Shown here: in pieces, positions 16,075 to 25,957 of the stretch | Layout: each line of letters starts with the position of its first letter | How positions within the stretch are numbered: the stretch's first letter is position 1 | NCBI RefSeq assembly: GCF_006175945.1 | Contig: NZ_VAJL01000001.1 | Location: 2,480,001-2,544,000, forward strand | Reading direction: 5' to 3' | DNA: 64,000 nt | From: Chryseobacterium mulctrae | Lineage (GTDB): Bacteria; Bacteroidota; Bacteroidia; Flavobacteriales; Weeksellaceae | Notes under the pieces: generated by a model | Database searches by the model: none | What the model saw: only the letters and a program-made list of their open reading frames with translations | What the model was told of the DNA's origin: nothing | Position numbers and translations under genes: made by a program

Positions 16075-17751
16075 TTAGCTTTCCTTTAAAAAATTAAAAT
16101 AAGCTTTCTGCGTATCTGCATTATTTTTACCTTGTGTGTTGACTTCCATTATTTTAGGAAGCGAATCTGGTTTGAAGAAATTCTCAAAAACGCGGTCTAA
16201 AGTTCCGTCATCTTCAACTTTTACATAAGAAAAGCCAAAATGTTTAGCCATAAACTCTGCATTTTTATGATGCTTTGTAGAAATAAATTCATCTACGGTA
16301 TTTGAGTTGGCATTTCCAGGACCCGGAATTATTTTAAAAATATTTCCTTCTCCATTATTAAAAATGATAATTCTTGTAAAAGGTGGGATATATTGGTTCC
16401 ACAGACCATTGATGTCATAGAAAAAGCTTAAGTCTCCTGTAATCAATAGGGTAGGATTTTTGTTCTTGATGGCAAAACCCATTGCGGTGGAAGTAGAACC
16501 GTCGATTCCGCTTGTTCCGCGGTTGCAGTACATTTTTCTCTTTCCAAAATCAAATAACTGTGCATAACGAATTGCTGATGAATTGCTGAAATGTATATTG
16601 TAATTCTCAGGAATGCTCTGTGAAGCTTTATTAAAGAAATAGAAATCTGAAAATTCTGTTAAGTTTAAAAAATCGTTATGCTTTTTATCTTTTTTGTCTC
16701 TTAAAACATCCCAAAGATTGTAATAAGGTCTAGGTTCTAAGTTGATGAAATTTAATAATTTAGAAAAGAATAGCTCAGGCTTTATTTCTATTTTCTGAGT
16801 CAGAGAAAAATAAGTGTCGGGTTGCCAAACTTCATCCAAATGCCAATGTTGTTTCGGATGTGCATTTCTTAAAAATTGTTTTACTTTTTTAGAAACCACA
16901 TTTTGCCCAACGGTAATCAATAAATCTGGAGCGTAAGTTTTAAAATCATCTTCGGTAAATGCAAAAATATATCGGTCGATATGTCTGAAAAACTTCTCAT
17001 GATATAAATTTGAATTCGCTTCGCTTAAAACAACAACAGAATGATTTTTAACCAATTGCGTAAGTTGGTTTTCCAATTCAGGACTGTAAGCTTTTGTCCC
17101 AACCAGAATCATAATTCTCTGTGAAGTATTCCAGTCTGCTACTAAATTGGAAGGAATTTCGTATTCTTTCTTTTTAATGGTTTTCTCAACCTCCGGAAAA
17201 GTTGGAAGTTCTGAAACCAAATCATACAAAGGTTCTTCTAAAGGAATATTGATATGAACCGGACCTTGTTTTTCAAAACAAAGCTCGACTGCCTTTTTTA
17301 TAAGATCTGAATTGATGCTTTCTGCATCGTCTTTGCTGTCTTCAACTAACTGAAAATCTCCGTAAGAATGCTGATGAAAAAGATTATTTTGTCTGATTGT
17401 CTGTCCGTCAAAAAGATCAACATAATCTGTTGGTCGGTCTGCCGTTAAAATCAACAACGGAATATTCTGATAAAAAGCTTCTGTAACTGCAGGATAATAA
17501 TTTGCTGCTGCAGAACCACTTGTGCAGGTAATTGCAACAGGTTTTTTCTCGCTCATTGCCATTCCGAGAGCAACAAAAGCTGCACTTCTTTCATCAACAA
17601 TGCTGAAACAGTTGAAATCATCCATCTCTGAAAAATGTATCGCCAAAGGGGCATTTCTGGATCCCGGAGATATCACAACGTCTAAAATTCCGTATTGGTG
17701 AAGAATATTAGCAAGTACCTGAATACTTCTCTTAGAAGAATATTTTTTCAT
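16075..17751 (-). CDS. menD: 2-succinyl-5-enolpyruvyl-6-hydroxy-3-cyclohexene-1-carboxylate synthase
   Basis: MenD is a thiamine diphosphate enzyme that adds a succinyl unit from 2-oxoglutarate to isochorismate in menaquinone synthesis. The 558-residue protein has the family blocks: VVISPGSRNAPLAI near the start, DERSAAFVALG with the catalytic glutamate, TCTSGSAAANYYPAV, and the ThDP/Mg site TGDLSFFYDINGLWN near the C-terminal third. It stands alone on the minus strand, facing pabB-pabC, which uses the same chorismate pool. Other men genes are not in the window. Confidence 0.95.
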   Translation of the reverse strand: MKKYSSKRSIQVLANILHQYGILDVVISPGSRNAPLAIHFSEMDDFNCFSIVDERSAAFVALGMAMSEKKPVAITCTSGSAAANYYPAVTEAFYQNIPLLILTADRPTDYVDLFDGQTIRQNNLFHQHSYGDFQLVEDSKDDAESINSDLIKKAVELCFEKQGPVHINIPLEEPLYDLVSELPTFPEVEKTIKKKEYEIPSNLVADWNTSQRIMILVGTKAYSPELENQLTQLVKNHSVVVLSEANSNLYHEKFFRHIDRYIFAFTEDDFKTYAPDLLITVGQNVVSKKVKQFLRNAHPKQHWHLDEVWQPDTYFSLTQKIEIKPELFFSKLLNFINLEPRPYYNLWDVLRDKKDKKHNDFLNLTEFSDFYFFNKASQSIPENYNIHFSNSSAIRYAQLFDFGKRKMYCNRGTSGIDGSTSTAMGFAIKNKNPTLLITGDLSFFYDINGLWNQYIPPFTRIIIFNNGEGNIFKIIPGPGNANSNTVDEFISTKHHKNAEFMAKHFGFSYVKVEDDGTLDRVFENFFKPDSLPKIMEVNTQGKNNADTQKAYFNFLKES

Positions 17752-17926
17752 TTGAAAATTTCTATTGTTTTTTTAAGTCAAATGCAATCGCTTTAATTTT
17801 CTTGTATTTATTTACTAATTGAGCCTTTTGCAATTTCATAAAGCAAATTTAGTTTATAAATAATGAATTCTAAAATCATTTAATTCAAAAAATCTGTAAA
17901 TTAGCCCCACGTAAAATTTCTATAAA

Positions 17927-18877
17927 ATGGATAAAATACCTAGTGTAGACCTGCGTGATTTCCTTTCGGACAACCCGGAACGCAAACAGAAATTTGTAAA
18001 TGAAATCGGAAAAGCTTACGAAGAAATTGGTTTTGTAGCCTTAAAAGGACATTTCCTTGATGACAAACTCGTAGACAATCTTTATGGAGAAGTGAAAAAC
18101 TTCTTTGAACTTCCAACAGAAACCAAGCAAAAGTATGAGATCCCCGGAATTGGAGGGCAAAGAGGTTATGTTGGTTTTGGTAAAGAAACGGCTAAAGGTT
18201 TTAAAAAAGGTGATTTGAAAGAATTTTGGCATTTCGGACAATATGTTTCGGATGACTCAAAATACAAAAGCGAATATCCTGACAACGTCATCGTAGATGA
18301 GCTTCCACAATTTAATGAGGTAGGTAAAGAAACTTACCAGATGCTTGAAAAAACAGGAAAATATGTTTTGAGAGCTTTAGCATTGTATCTTGGTCTTGAT
18401 GAATTTTATTTTGACGATAAAATTGCAGAAGGAAACTCTATTTTGAGACCAATTCACTATCCTCCAATTACTCAGGAACCGGATGATGCAGTAAGAGCTG
18501 CAGCTCACGGAGACATCAACTTAATTACCCTTTTGATGGGTTCTCAGGGAAAAGGTCTTCAGGTACAAAATCACAAAGGAGAATGGATCGATGCGATTGC
18601 ACAACCAGATGAATTGATGATTAATGTAGGAGATATGCTTTCGAGACATACCAACAATAAACTGAAATCTACCATTCACAGAGTGGTAAATCCGCCAAGA
18701 GAGTTGTGGGGAACTTCAAGATATTCTATTCCTTTCTTTATGCATCCGGTAAGCGAAATGTCGCTGAATGCTTTAGAAAACTGTGTTGACGAAAACAATC
18801 CAAAGTTATATGAAGATACAACAGCCGGAGAGTTTTTACACGAAAGATTAATTGAATTGGGATTAATAAAAAAGTAA
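17927..18877 (+). CDS. Isopenicillin N synthase-like 2-oxoglutarate/Fe(II) oxygenase
   Basis: This 316-residue protein has the conserved DIOX_N plus 2OG-FeII_Oxy arrangement. Iron ligands are H194, D196 (HGDINLITLLM) and H251 (STIHRVVNP), and R265 with S267 (RYSIPFF) is the 2-oxoglutarate/substrate-binding RxS pair. Family members hydroxylate or cyclise small molecules, including plant and fungal enzymes; bacterial orthologues in flavobacteria are uncharacterised. It is a lone gene divergent from menD, with its own terminator, so context gives no substrate. Confidence 0.85.
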   Translation: MDKIPSVDLRDFLSDNPERKQKFVNEIGKAYEEIGFVALKGHFLDDKLVDNLYGEVKNFFELPTETKQKYEIPGIGGQRGYVGFGKETAKGFKKGDLKEFWHFGQYVSDDSKYKSEYPDNVIVDELPQFNEVGKETYQMLEKTGKYVLRALALYLGLDEFYFDDKIAEGNSILRPIHYPPITQEPDDAVRAAAHGDINLITLLMGSQGKGLQVQNHKGEWIDAIAQPDELMINVGDMLSRHTNNKLKSTIHRVVNPPRELWGTSRYSIPFFMHPVSEMSLNALENCVDENNPKLYEDTTAGEFLHERLIELGLIKK

Positions 18878-18911
18878 GCCTGATCTATAAATTCTAATAC
18901 ATAATTAAGAA

Positions 18912-18938
18912 AGGCCTCTATTGTTTAGAGGTCTTTTT
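18912..18938 (+). terminator. Terminator of the oxygenase gene
   Basis: AGGCCTCTA (18912-18920) pairs with TAGAGGTCT (18925-18933) over nine positions including one G-T, followed by TTTTT. Confidence 0.75.
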
Positions 18939-19002
18939 TGTGTTCTAAACTTTGTACAAATTATCTTTAGAAGTTCATAAAAAAGTCACACAATGTAGGC
19001 TT

Positions 19003-19031
19003 TTGTATTCCCACAACTTTGCGTATTTTTG
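19003..19031 (+). promoter_or_regulatory. Promoter of the prolyl oligopeptidase gene
   Basis: TTG (19003-19005), 18 bases, then TATTTTTG (19024-19031) fit the Bacteroidota consensus. The box covers the TTG at 19029 that would be an upstream start, which supports ATG 19047 as the true start. Confidence 0.7.
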
Positions 19032-19046
19032 AGAAAATCCTTCACA

Positions 19047-21158
19047 ATGAATTTTAAACCTATGTTATTAACAGCCGGAGTTTTGTTTTCGGCTACAGTT
19101 TATGCTCAAAAAATGACTTATCCTAAAGCGATCAAAGGAAATCAAACTGATACTTATTTCGGAACTGCTGTTGCAGATCCGTACAGAGATTTAGAAAATG
19201 ATTCAGAACCTACCAAAAAATGGGTAGATGAAGAAGTTGCTTATAGCCAAAAATATTTATCACAAATTCCATTTAGAGAGCAGATTAAAAAGCAGTTAAC
19301 AGATATTTGGAACTACGAAAAAATAGGGGCACCTTTCAAAGAAGGAGATTTTACATATTATTATAAAAACGATGGTTTACAGGCACAAGCTGTTTTGTAC
19401 AGAACCAATAATAAGACAAAAACCACAGAAGTATTTTTAGATCCTAATAAATTTTCAGATAAAGGAACGACTTCGCTTTCCAGTTTGTCTTTCAACAAAA
19501 AAGGAAACTTGGCAGCGTACTCTATTTCTGAAGGAGGTAGCGACTGGAATAAAATTATCATTATCGACGCCCTTACCAAAAAGCAAATTGATGAAACAAT
19601 TGTTGATGTAAAGTTCAGCGGAATTTCTTGGCAGGGTGATGAAGGTTTCTACTATTCAAGCTACGACAAGCCAAAAGAAGGAACTGTACTTTCCGGAATG
19701 ACTGATAAACACAAAGTTTATTTTCATAAATTAGGGACAAAGCAATCTGCTGATCAGCTGATTTTTGGTGGGGATAAAACTCCGAGAAGATATTTGGGAG
19801 CAGGAGTTTCTGAAGATCAGAGATATCTGATTATTTCTGCAGCGAATGCAACCAACGGAAACGAATTGTATGTGAAAGACCTAAAAAAAGGAGGTGATTT
19901 CGTTCAGATCAACAAAGGTTTTGATATCAATGTAAATATTGTTGACACAGAAGGTGATAATCTTTTCATTTTTACTGATAAAGATGCTCCAAATATGCGT
20001 TTGGTAAAAACGACCATTCAAAATCCGTCTCCTGAAACCTGGAAAGACGTTATTCCGGAAACAGAAAATGTGTTGGGGATTTCCGGAGGTGGCGGTTATT
20101 TCTTTGCTACTTATATGATCGATGCAATTGATCAGGTGAAGCAGTTTGACAAAACCGGAAAATTAATCAGAGAAATTTCGTTGCCAGGAAAAGGAAATGT
20201 AGGTGGTTTTGGTGGTAAAGAAACAGAAAAAGAATTGTATTATTCTTTCAGCAATTATATTACTCCGGGAACAACTTATAAATTCAATGCAGATACCGGA
20301 AAATCTGAAGTTTACCAGAAACCGAAAGTGAAATTTAATCCTGAAGATTATGTTTCTGAGCAGGTATTTTATACATCAAAAGATGGAACCAAAGTTCCGA
20401 TGATGATCAATTATAAAAAAGGAATAAAGCTGAATGGCAAAAATCCTACAATTCTTTATTCTTACGGTGGTTTCAACGTTAGTTTGCAGCCTTCTTTCTC
20501 AGTAGTTAATGCAATATGGATGGAAAATGGTGGGATTTACGCCGTTCCAAACATCCGTGGTGGTGGTGAATACGGTAAAAAATGGCATGATGCAGGAACG
20601 AAAATGCAGAAGAAAAATGTATTTGAAGATTTCATTGCAGCTGGAGAATATTTACAATCGAAAGGTTATACCTCAAAAGAATATATGGCGCTTTCTGGAA
20701 GATCAAACGGAGGTTTGTTAGTTGGAGCAACAATGACGATGCGTCCTGATTTGGCTAAAGTTGCCTTTCCTGGAGTTGGAGTTTTAGATATGTTGAGATA
20801 CAACAAATTTACTGCTGGAGCAGGTTGGTCTTATGATTACGGAACTGCCGAAGACAACAAAGAAATGTTTGATTATTTGAAATCATATTCACCGGTTCAT
20901 AACGTAAAAGCAGGAACTTGTTATCCGTCAACAATGATTATTACAAGTGATCACGACGATAGAGTAGTTCCGGCGCATTCATTTAAATTTGGTGCAGAAT
21001 TACAGGAAAAACAAAAATGTGCAAATCCTATTTTATTAAGAATTGAGAAAAATGCAGGTCACGGAGCAGGAAGAGCAACAGATCAGGTGATCAGCGAAAA
21101 TGCAGATTTAATTTCTTTCGCTTTGTACGAAATGGGAATAAAAAAACTTGGAAAATAA
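19047..21158 (+). CDS. Secreted prolyl oligopeptidase (S9A family)
   Basis: This 703-residue serine peptidase has a signal peptide ending at VYAQ, so it acts in the periplasm or outside the cell. The N-terminal part is the seven-bladed propeller that limits substrates to short peptides; the C-terminal alpha/beta-hydrolase holds S553 in GRSNGG, D637 in DHDDRV and H672 in NAGHGAG as the triad. Prolyl oligopeptidases cut after proline; a signal-bearing enzyme of this type was first described from Flavobacterium (Elizabethkingia) meningosepticum. The gene has its own promoter and terminator. The start was chosen because the longer TTG frame overlaps the promoter. Confidence 0.93.
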   Translation: MNFKPMLLTAGVLFSATVYAQKMTYPKAIKGNQTDTYFGTAVADPYRDLENDSEPTKKWVDEEVAYSQKYLSQIPFREQIKKQLTDIWNYEKIGAPFKEGDFTYYYKNDGLQAQAVLYRTNNKTKTTEVFLDPNKFSDKGTTSLSSLSFNKKGNLAAYSISEGGSDWNKIIIIDALTKKQIDETIVDVKFSGISWQGDEGFYYSSYDKPKEGTVLSGMTDKHKVYFHKLGTKQSADQLIFGGDKTPRRYLGAGVSEDQRYLIISAANATNGNELYVKDLKKGGDFVQINKGFDINVNIVDTEGDNLFIFTDKDAPNMRLVKTTIQNPSPETWKDVIPETENVLGISGGGGYFFATYMIDAIDQVKQFDKTGKLIREISLPGKGNVGGFGGKETEKELYYSFSNYITPGTTYKFNADTGKSEVYQKPKVKFNPEDYVSEQVFYTSKDGTKVPMMINYKKGIKLNGKNPTILYSYGGFNVSLQPSFSVVNAIWMENGGIYAVPNIRGGGEYGKKWHDAGTKMQKKNVFEDFIAAGEYLQSKGYTSKEYMALSGRSNGGLLVGATMTMRPDLAKVAFPGVGVLDMLRYNKFTAGAGWSYDYGTAEDNKEMFDYLKSYSPVHNVKAGTCYPSTMIITSDHDDRVVPAHSFKFGAELQEKQKCANPILLRIEKNAGHGAGRATDQVISENADLISFALYEMGIKKLGK

Positions 21159-21187
21159 TTTTAAACACCATTAAAGAGTTTAAGATA

Positions 21188-21228
21188 AAAAGCGAGATTG
21201 TATTATTACAGTCTCGCTTTTGTATTTT
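21188..21228 (+). terminator. Terminator of the prolyl oligopeptidase gene
   Basis: AAAAGCGAGA (21188-21197) pairs perfectly with TCTCGCTTTT (21212-21221), followed by GTATTTTT. Confidence 0.8.
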
Positions 21229-21233
21229 TAAGA

Positions 21234-21278
21234 AGTCCTGAAGGGATGATTTAACGAAGAATAGGATAAAATCCTATT
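21234..21278 (-). repeat. Double-hairpin dispersed repeat, copy 2
   Basis: On the minus strand this reads as the same 45-base element found at 5168-5214, with about five substitutions. ATAGGAT-AAA-ATCCTAT is at 21261-21277. The second palindrome is degraded here (TCCCTTCAGGA) while the first is perfectly kept, as expected if the hairpin matters. Confidence 0.75.
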
Positions 21279-21522
21279 AATTCATACATATTAACAATAA
21301 CATATTTTTCAGTTGAATTTAAAAACAATTATACCAAATTAAAACTCAAAGATTTTTAAAAAACGAATGTGTTCTTTTATTCAGAAGAGCAATAAACTCT
21401 TTATGACTAATGTGTCAAATAATTTCTAATTTTTAGCATTTAATCTTACTTTTTCCTTCTGAAAATCAATCACAAAACATTCCCGTAAAAATGCTTATTT
21501 TTAAAATCTTAAATCTGAAGAA
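21279..21522. other. AT-rich gap before mutB
   Basis: The 244 bases between the repeat and mutB are AT-rich. No ORF, hairpin terminator or well-spaced TTG/TAnnTTTG pair was found; the mutB promoter must lie here but was not identified. Confidence 0.4.
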
Positions 21523-23640
21523 ATGAGAAGGGAAATAAAGAACAAAATTCCTCAATTTAATATATCTGAAAATCAGCAGGAAATCTATCAATTTGAAAAG
21601 GATGGACTTGAGCTGAAATCAAAATACACGGCAGAAGATGTAAAAAATAAAGACATTAGCGACAGTTCTCCGGGAATTGCTCCTTACCTAAGAGGTCCTT
21701 ATTCTACGATGTATGTTCAAAAACCTTGGACGATACGTCAATATGCAGGATTTTCGACAGCCGAAGAATCTAATGCGTTTTACAGAAGAAACTTAGCAGC
21801 CGGACAAAAAGGACTTTCGGTAGCTTTTGATTTGGCAACACACAGAGGATATGATTCAGATCACGCAAGAGTTGTTGGAGATGTTGGTAAAGCCGGTGTT
21901 GCGATTGATTCTGTTGAGGACATGAAGATCTTATTCAATGAAATTCCTTTGGATGAAATATCGGTTTCAATGACGATGAATGGGGCGGTTTTGCCAATTC
22001 TTTCATTTTATATTGTGGCTGCAGAAGAGCAAGGCGTTTCTCAGGACAAGCTTTCGGGAACCATTCAGAATGATATTTTGAAAGAATTTATGGTGCGTAA
22101 TACCTACATTTATCCGCCAACTCCTTCCATGAAAATTATTGCTGATATTTTTGAATATACTTCAAGAAATATTCCGAAATTCAACTCAATTTCGATTTCC
22201 GGATATCACATGCAGGAAGCAGGAGCAACTCCCGTTTTAGAAATGGCTTATACTTTAGCGGATGGTTTGGAATATGTAAGAACCGGAATTAAAGCAGGAA
22301 TGAATGTCGATGATTTTGCCCCAAGATTATCATTTTTCTGGGCTATCGGAATGAATCATTTTATGGAAATTGCTAAAATGCGTGCAGCAAGATATATTTG
22401 GGCAACGCTTTTAAAACAATTCAACCCTCAAAATCCGAAATCTTTAGCGTTAAGAACGCATTCACAAACTTCAGGTTGGTCTTTAACGGAACAAGAACCT
22501 TTCAATAATATCACAAGAACGGCGATTGAAGCATTGTCTTCAGCTTTAGGTGGAACTCAATCTCTTCACACGAACGCTTTGGATGAAGCAATTGCTTTAC
22601 CTACAGATTATTCGGCAAAAATTGCTAGAAATACTCAAATTATTCTTCAACAGGAAAGTGGAATTTGTGATGTTGTCGATCCAATGGGTGGAAGTAATTT
22701 GGTTGAATCTTTGACTCAGCAAATGATCGAAGAGGCAATGAAATACATTGATGAGGTAGAAAAAGAAGGCGGAATGACAAAAGCCATCGAAGCCGGAATT
22801 CCGAAAATGAGAATTGAAGAAGCTGCCGCAAGAAAACAAGCCAAAATCGATAGCAGCGAAGAGTTTATCATCGGTGTAAATTCTTTTAAATCTGCCTTAA
22901 AACAGACTCCAATTGAAATTTTAGATATCGACAATACTGAAGTTCGTAGAAAGCAAATTGAGAGATTAGAATCAATTAAATTAAGCCGAAATTCTGAATC
23001 TGTTGAGCAAATTTTAAATGAAATTCGTGAATCTGCAAAAACAGGAAACGGAAATCTTTTGGCATTGTGTATTGAAGCGGCAAGAAGAAGAGTAACTTTA
23101 GGTGAAATGAGTGACGCAATGGAAGAAAGCTTCGGACGTTACAAAGCCAACATCAGAACGATACAAGGAGTTTACGCTATGAATGCAGGTAAAAATGAAT
23201 ATTTTGGAAAAGCGCTTGAGCTTACCCAAAAATTTGAAGAAGCAGAAGGTCGTCGCCCAAGAATTATGGTGGCGAAAATGGGGCAGGATGGTCATGATCG
23301 TGGTGCAAAAGTGGTAGCAACTGCGTTTGCAGATATGGGATTTGACGTGGATGTTGCGCCGTTATTTCAAACTCCGGAAGAGGTTGCAAAACAGGCTGTA
23401 GAAAATGATATTCACATTTTGGGAGTTTCATCTTTGGCAGCAGGTCACAAAACTTTGGTTCCACAGGTCGTTGAAGAGTTAAAGAAATTAGGTGCAGAAG
23501 ATATTACAATTGTTGTAGGCGGAGTTATTCCGCAACAGGATTACGAGTTTTTATATGCAAACGGAGCTGATTTCATCTTCGGTCCTGGAACAAATCTTCC
23601 TAAATGTGCGGTTGATATTTTGAATAGATTTTTAGCGTAA
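21523..23640 (+). CDS. mutB: Methylmalonyl-CoA mutase large (catalytic) subunit
   Basis: This adenosylcobalamin enzyme interconverts (R)-methylmalonyl-CoA and succinyl-CoA. The 705-residue protein has the substrate barrel with [18 protein letters not shown], the [10 protein letters not shown] strand and [14 protein letters not shown], then the B12-binding domain with DGHDRGAKV, whose histidine coordinates cobalt, and [11 protein letters not shown]. Two-subunit mutases have a degenerate small subunit; no mutA lies next to this gene. The GTPase chaperone MeaB is encoded 12 kb downstream. Confidence 0.96.
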   Translation: MRREIKNKIPQFNISENQQEIYQFEKDGLELKSKYTAEDVKNKDISDSSPGIAPYLRGPYSTMYVQKPWTIRQYAGFSTAEESNAFYRRNLAAGQKGLSVAFDLATHRGYDSDHARVVGDVGKAGVAIDSVEDMKILFNEIPLDEISVSMTMNGAVLPILSFYIVAAEEQGVSQDKLSGTIQNDILKEFMVRNTYIYPPTPSMKIIADIFEYTSRNIPKFNSISISGYHMQEAGATPVLEMAYTLADGLEYVRTGIKAGMNVDDFAPRLSFFWAIGMNHFMEIAKMRAARYIWATLLKQFNPQNPKSLALRTHSQTSGWSLTEQEPFNNITRTAIEALSSALGGTQSLHTNALDEAIALPTDYSAKIARNTQIILQQESGICDVVDPMGGSNLVESLTQQMIEEAMKYIDEVEKEGGMTKAIEAGIPKMRIEEAAARKQAKIDSSEEFIIGVNSFKSALKQTPIEILDIDNTEVRRKQIERLESIKLSRNSESVEQILNEIRESAKTGNGNLLALCIEAARRRVTLGEMSDAMEESFGRYKANIRTIQGVYAMNAGKNEYFGKALELTQKFEEAEGRRPRIMVAKMGQDGHDRGAKVVATAFADMGFDVDVAPLFQTPEEVAKQAVENDIHILGVSSLAAGHKTLVPQVVEELKKLGAEDITIVVGGVIPQQDYEFLYANGADFIFGPGTNLPKCAVDILNRFLA

Positions 23641-23644
23641 TCAA

Positions 23645-24152
23645 GTGAATATTTTAATTGAGAAATCTGATGTTACGTGGCTGGTTCAGTCACATAAAGG
23701 GTTTTCTTCATTTAATTATGATATTTGTGTAGATTGGGCGATAGATCTAATGCAAAAAGAAGTTGTGACGAATAACATTCAAATGCTTTCCGCATTTTCT
23801 AAACCTACCAATGCGTGGGAAATTAAACCTTTTGTAAGTAAAGTTTTAAAAGAGTTTAATATTGAAGCATTCGAAGGGAAAAAGCAGTTCAAAGTCGATC
23901 TTATTATTATATACAGAAGATTGTTAATGGTGAGAACGATGTGCTTTCTTGCCTCGAAAAATTAGCCAGAATTTGTGTAGAATCAGAGTATGAAAAAATG
24001 TTTATCCGTTTTACTTATTATATTATTCATGGGGAGATTTAGAAGATTTTAAGATGAGTTTCCACTATCAAGATGTCACTTTTAGCAATTTTAACGAAAC
24101 GGTTTTAAAAGAGGTAAAAATTTGGATTGCAAATTTCGAAAAGCTAAAATAA
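23645..24152 (+). pseudogene. Unrecognised protein gene interrupted by two frameshifts
   Basis: A GTG-started frame encodes MNILIEKSDVTWLVQSHKGF and stops at 23965. Coding text continues in the next frame from about 23911 (IQKIVNGENDVLSCLEKLAR, then CVESEYEKMFIRFTYYIIH) and in the third frame from about 24030 (WGDLEDFKMSFHYQ, ending IANFEKLK) to a stop at 24150-24152. Both shifts are consistent with loss of one base, at the ATT-rich run near 23905 and at the GGGG run near 24031. Repaired, it would be about 169 residues. Family not recognised. It follows mutB by 4 bases. A sequencing error is an alternative. Confidence 0.7.
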
Positions 24153-24239
24153 ATTTCCCGGAAATGTAATTTAACATTTCATTAAACTTCAAATTGCACA
24201 GCTTTTGTACTGTAAGCCATAACCAAAAAATAAATTAAT

Positions 24240-24740
24240 ATGGCTTATACAGTAATTTCAGTATTTCCGGAAACTGTGAATACAGAGGAAATAAAATCAG
24301 AATTAAAAAACAAAGGATTTCTCGACGCAGACATTATTGTTTCTAAATCGAGATTTGATGAAGAGTCTTCTACGAATGAATACGAAGATGATGAAAAAAC
24401 AAGAAGTTTTTGGAATCATGTTTTTGTAAATGATAACGAGATTTTAGCAGCTTACAGTAAGGAAAGTGTGGGTAAAATCAATTTGGTGGTTTATGCTTCC
24501 AATCTTACAGATGCACAAAACGCAAAAAAAGTTTTGGATCAATATGGAGCATTAAAAATTTATAATAAACCTTCTGTTAACCAGAGTGATTCTGAGTCGA
24601 CAGGTTTGCCGGAAGATGTTTACAATGGAATTATCGCAAAGGCAAGGCATAATGTTTATTTCTTAGATAAAGAAAGAGTATATTCTCCAAACAGCAGAGG
24701 AATGGGAGATACAATGGATAGTCAAGGATCGAAAGATTAA
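24240..24740 (+). CDS. Hypothetical protein, possible stress-protein-like fold
   Basis: This 166-residue soluble protein begins MAYTVISVFPETVNTEEIKSELKNKGF, then has an acidic segment rich in D and E (about residues 40-60), and a LVVYASNLTDAQNAKKVLDQYGA stretch. The alternation of a helix-strand pair with a second similar half recalls small general-stress proteins that bind through two ferredoxin-like halves, but this is only a resemblance. No signal peptide or membrane helix is present. It has its own strong terminator. Function unknown. Confidence 0.75.
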   Translation: MAYTVISVFPETVNTEEIKSELKNKGFLDADIIVSKSRFDEESSTNEYEDDEKTRSFWNHVFVNDNEILAAYSKESVGKINLVVYASNLTDAQNAKKVLDQYGALKIYNKPSVNQSDSESTGLPEDVYNGIIAKARHNVYFLDKERVYSPNSRGMGDTMDSQGSKD

Positions 24741-24761
24741 ATAACAGCTTTATAAAAAATA

Positions 24762-24789
24762 AAAACGACCATCAAATGATGGTCGTTTT
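24762..24789. terminator. Bidirectional terminator
   Basis: AAAACGACCATC (24762-24773) pairs perfectly with GATGGTCGTTTT (24778-24789) across a 4-base loop, with T- and A-runs on both sides. It ends the plus-strand hypothetical gene and the minus-strand permease gene. Confidence 0.85.
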
Positions 24790-24790
24790 G

Positions 24791-25951
24791 TTATATTTTC
24801 CAGGACTTAATCAGCCATCGGTAGATAAGAATATTGACGAAGAAATAAACCATTATTGGAATGATGATAATCATTGACCAAAGTAAAGGATTAATATACA
24901 TCGAAAGTAAACCGTTGGAAACATCAGATTTTGCAATAAAATATTGTCCAGCTGCGATCAGTCCTAAGCTTAAAATTAATACAAACATTAAATTCAAACT
25001 GAATTTCCTACTGATATCGCTCACCATTTTCTTTGGCGAATATCCTAAGCTATTTTTAATCGAAACTTCTTCTTGCTTTTCTAAAAACTGAATCTTTATA
25101 AAGCTTACAATGATATACAAACACAAGGCAAAGATGAAAACTCCCAAAACAGCAATTATTTTTAAAACTAAAAATAGCTTTGACTTTATTTTTGCCGAAC
25201 GGAGACTTTCCTGATTAGACTCGTAGCCGTTTTCTTTCATTTTAGAGACCAAACCTTCATCTCCAGAATCTTTTACCTGTACCAAAACTCTGTTGTAGAT
25301 TTTGGGCTGTGTAGCAAGCTCAGGCTTTTCTGCCATATTCAGAGAATCAAGAAACTTTTTCGGAATCAAGACGGAATGTATTCTGTCTGAAAGACCGACC
25401 ATTTTTCCTTTATACGTCTTATTCTGCTTATTGACAGTGATGTTGATGTTGACTTCAATTTTCTTGGCAAAATCTTCTGAGATCTGCGGCAGACCTTGGT
25501 TTAAAGCAAATCCGTAATTGTAAAGATTGAGATATTCTCTTGAAATAATAATTGGAATTTCGTCACCTTTTACCTGAAACTCTTCGTCTGTCAAATCAGA
25601 ATCAATTGCTTTTAAATCTAAACCTTCAAAATACAGATCAGTATAAAAAGGAATAAAGTCACCGCCATTTGCAGAAGCTTTAAATTCATTTGCCGAAAAA
25701 GGATAAATGGCTTTTACTTCACTCCAGGTTTTAATTTTTGAAATATCACTTTCATTAAAACCAAGAAGTTCTTTTCTGCCGATATTATCCGGAGTGATTT
25801 TTTTGCTAAAAGTCAGCCAATAATTGCTGTCGCTGCTTTTACTTCCAAAAAGGCGGTTCGCATTTTCGTACAGTTGCAAACAAGACAAGACCAAAATAAA
25901 GGCGATGAATAATCCTGCGTATAAAATAATTGAATTAAAAATTTTCTTCAT
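24791..25951 (-). CDS. FtsX-like ABC transporter permease
   Basis: This 386-residue protein has one N-terminal membrane helix (about residues 7-27), a large extracytoplasmic domain (30-260), and three C-terminal helices near 262-290, 320-340 and 357-380. This is the half-size FtsX/MacB-type permease layout. The coupling segment between the helices contains KQEEVSIKNSLGYSPKKMV, resembling the usual cytoplasmic contact. The ATPase gene lies 6 bases upstream and a DUF4836 lipoprotein gene precedes that. Such mechanotransmission permeases work on envelope processes rather than import. The substrate is unknown. Confidence 0.75.
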   Translation of the reverse strand: MKKIFNSIILYAGLFIAFILVLSCLQLYENANRLFGSKSSDSNYWLTFSKKITPDNIGRKELLGFNESDISKIKTWSEVKAIYPFSANEFKASANGGDFIPFYTDLYFEGLDLKAIDSDLTDEEFQVKGDEIPIIISREYLNLYNYGFALNQGLPQISEDFAKKIEVNINITVNKQNKTYKGKMVGLSDRIHSVLIPKKFLDSLNMAEKPELATQPKIYNRVLVQVKDSGDEGLVSKMKENGYESNQESLRSAKIKSKLFLVLKIIAVLGVFIFALCLYIIVSFIKIQFLEKQEEVSIKNSLGYSPKKMVSDISRKFSLNLMFVLILSLGLIAAGQYFIAKSDVSNGLLSMYINPLLWSMIIIIPIMVYFFVNILIYRWLIKSWKI

Positions 25952-25957
25952 AAGCTT

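Noticed and set aside
19029..19046. TTG start for the prolyl oligopeptidase
   Set aside because: The TTG is part of the -7 box and the extra residues are not needed for the signal peptide.
23645..23965. Intact 106-residue protein
   Set aside because: The coding signal clearly continues in two other frames up to 24152, so the short frame is a fragment.
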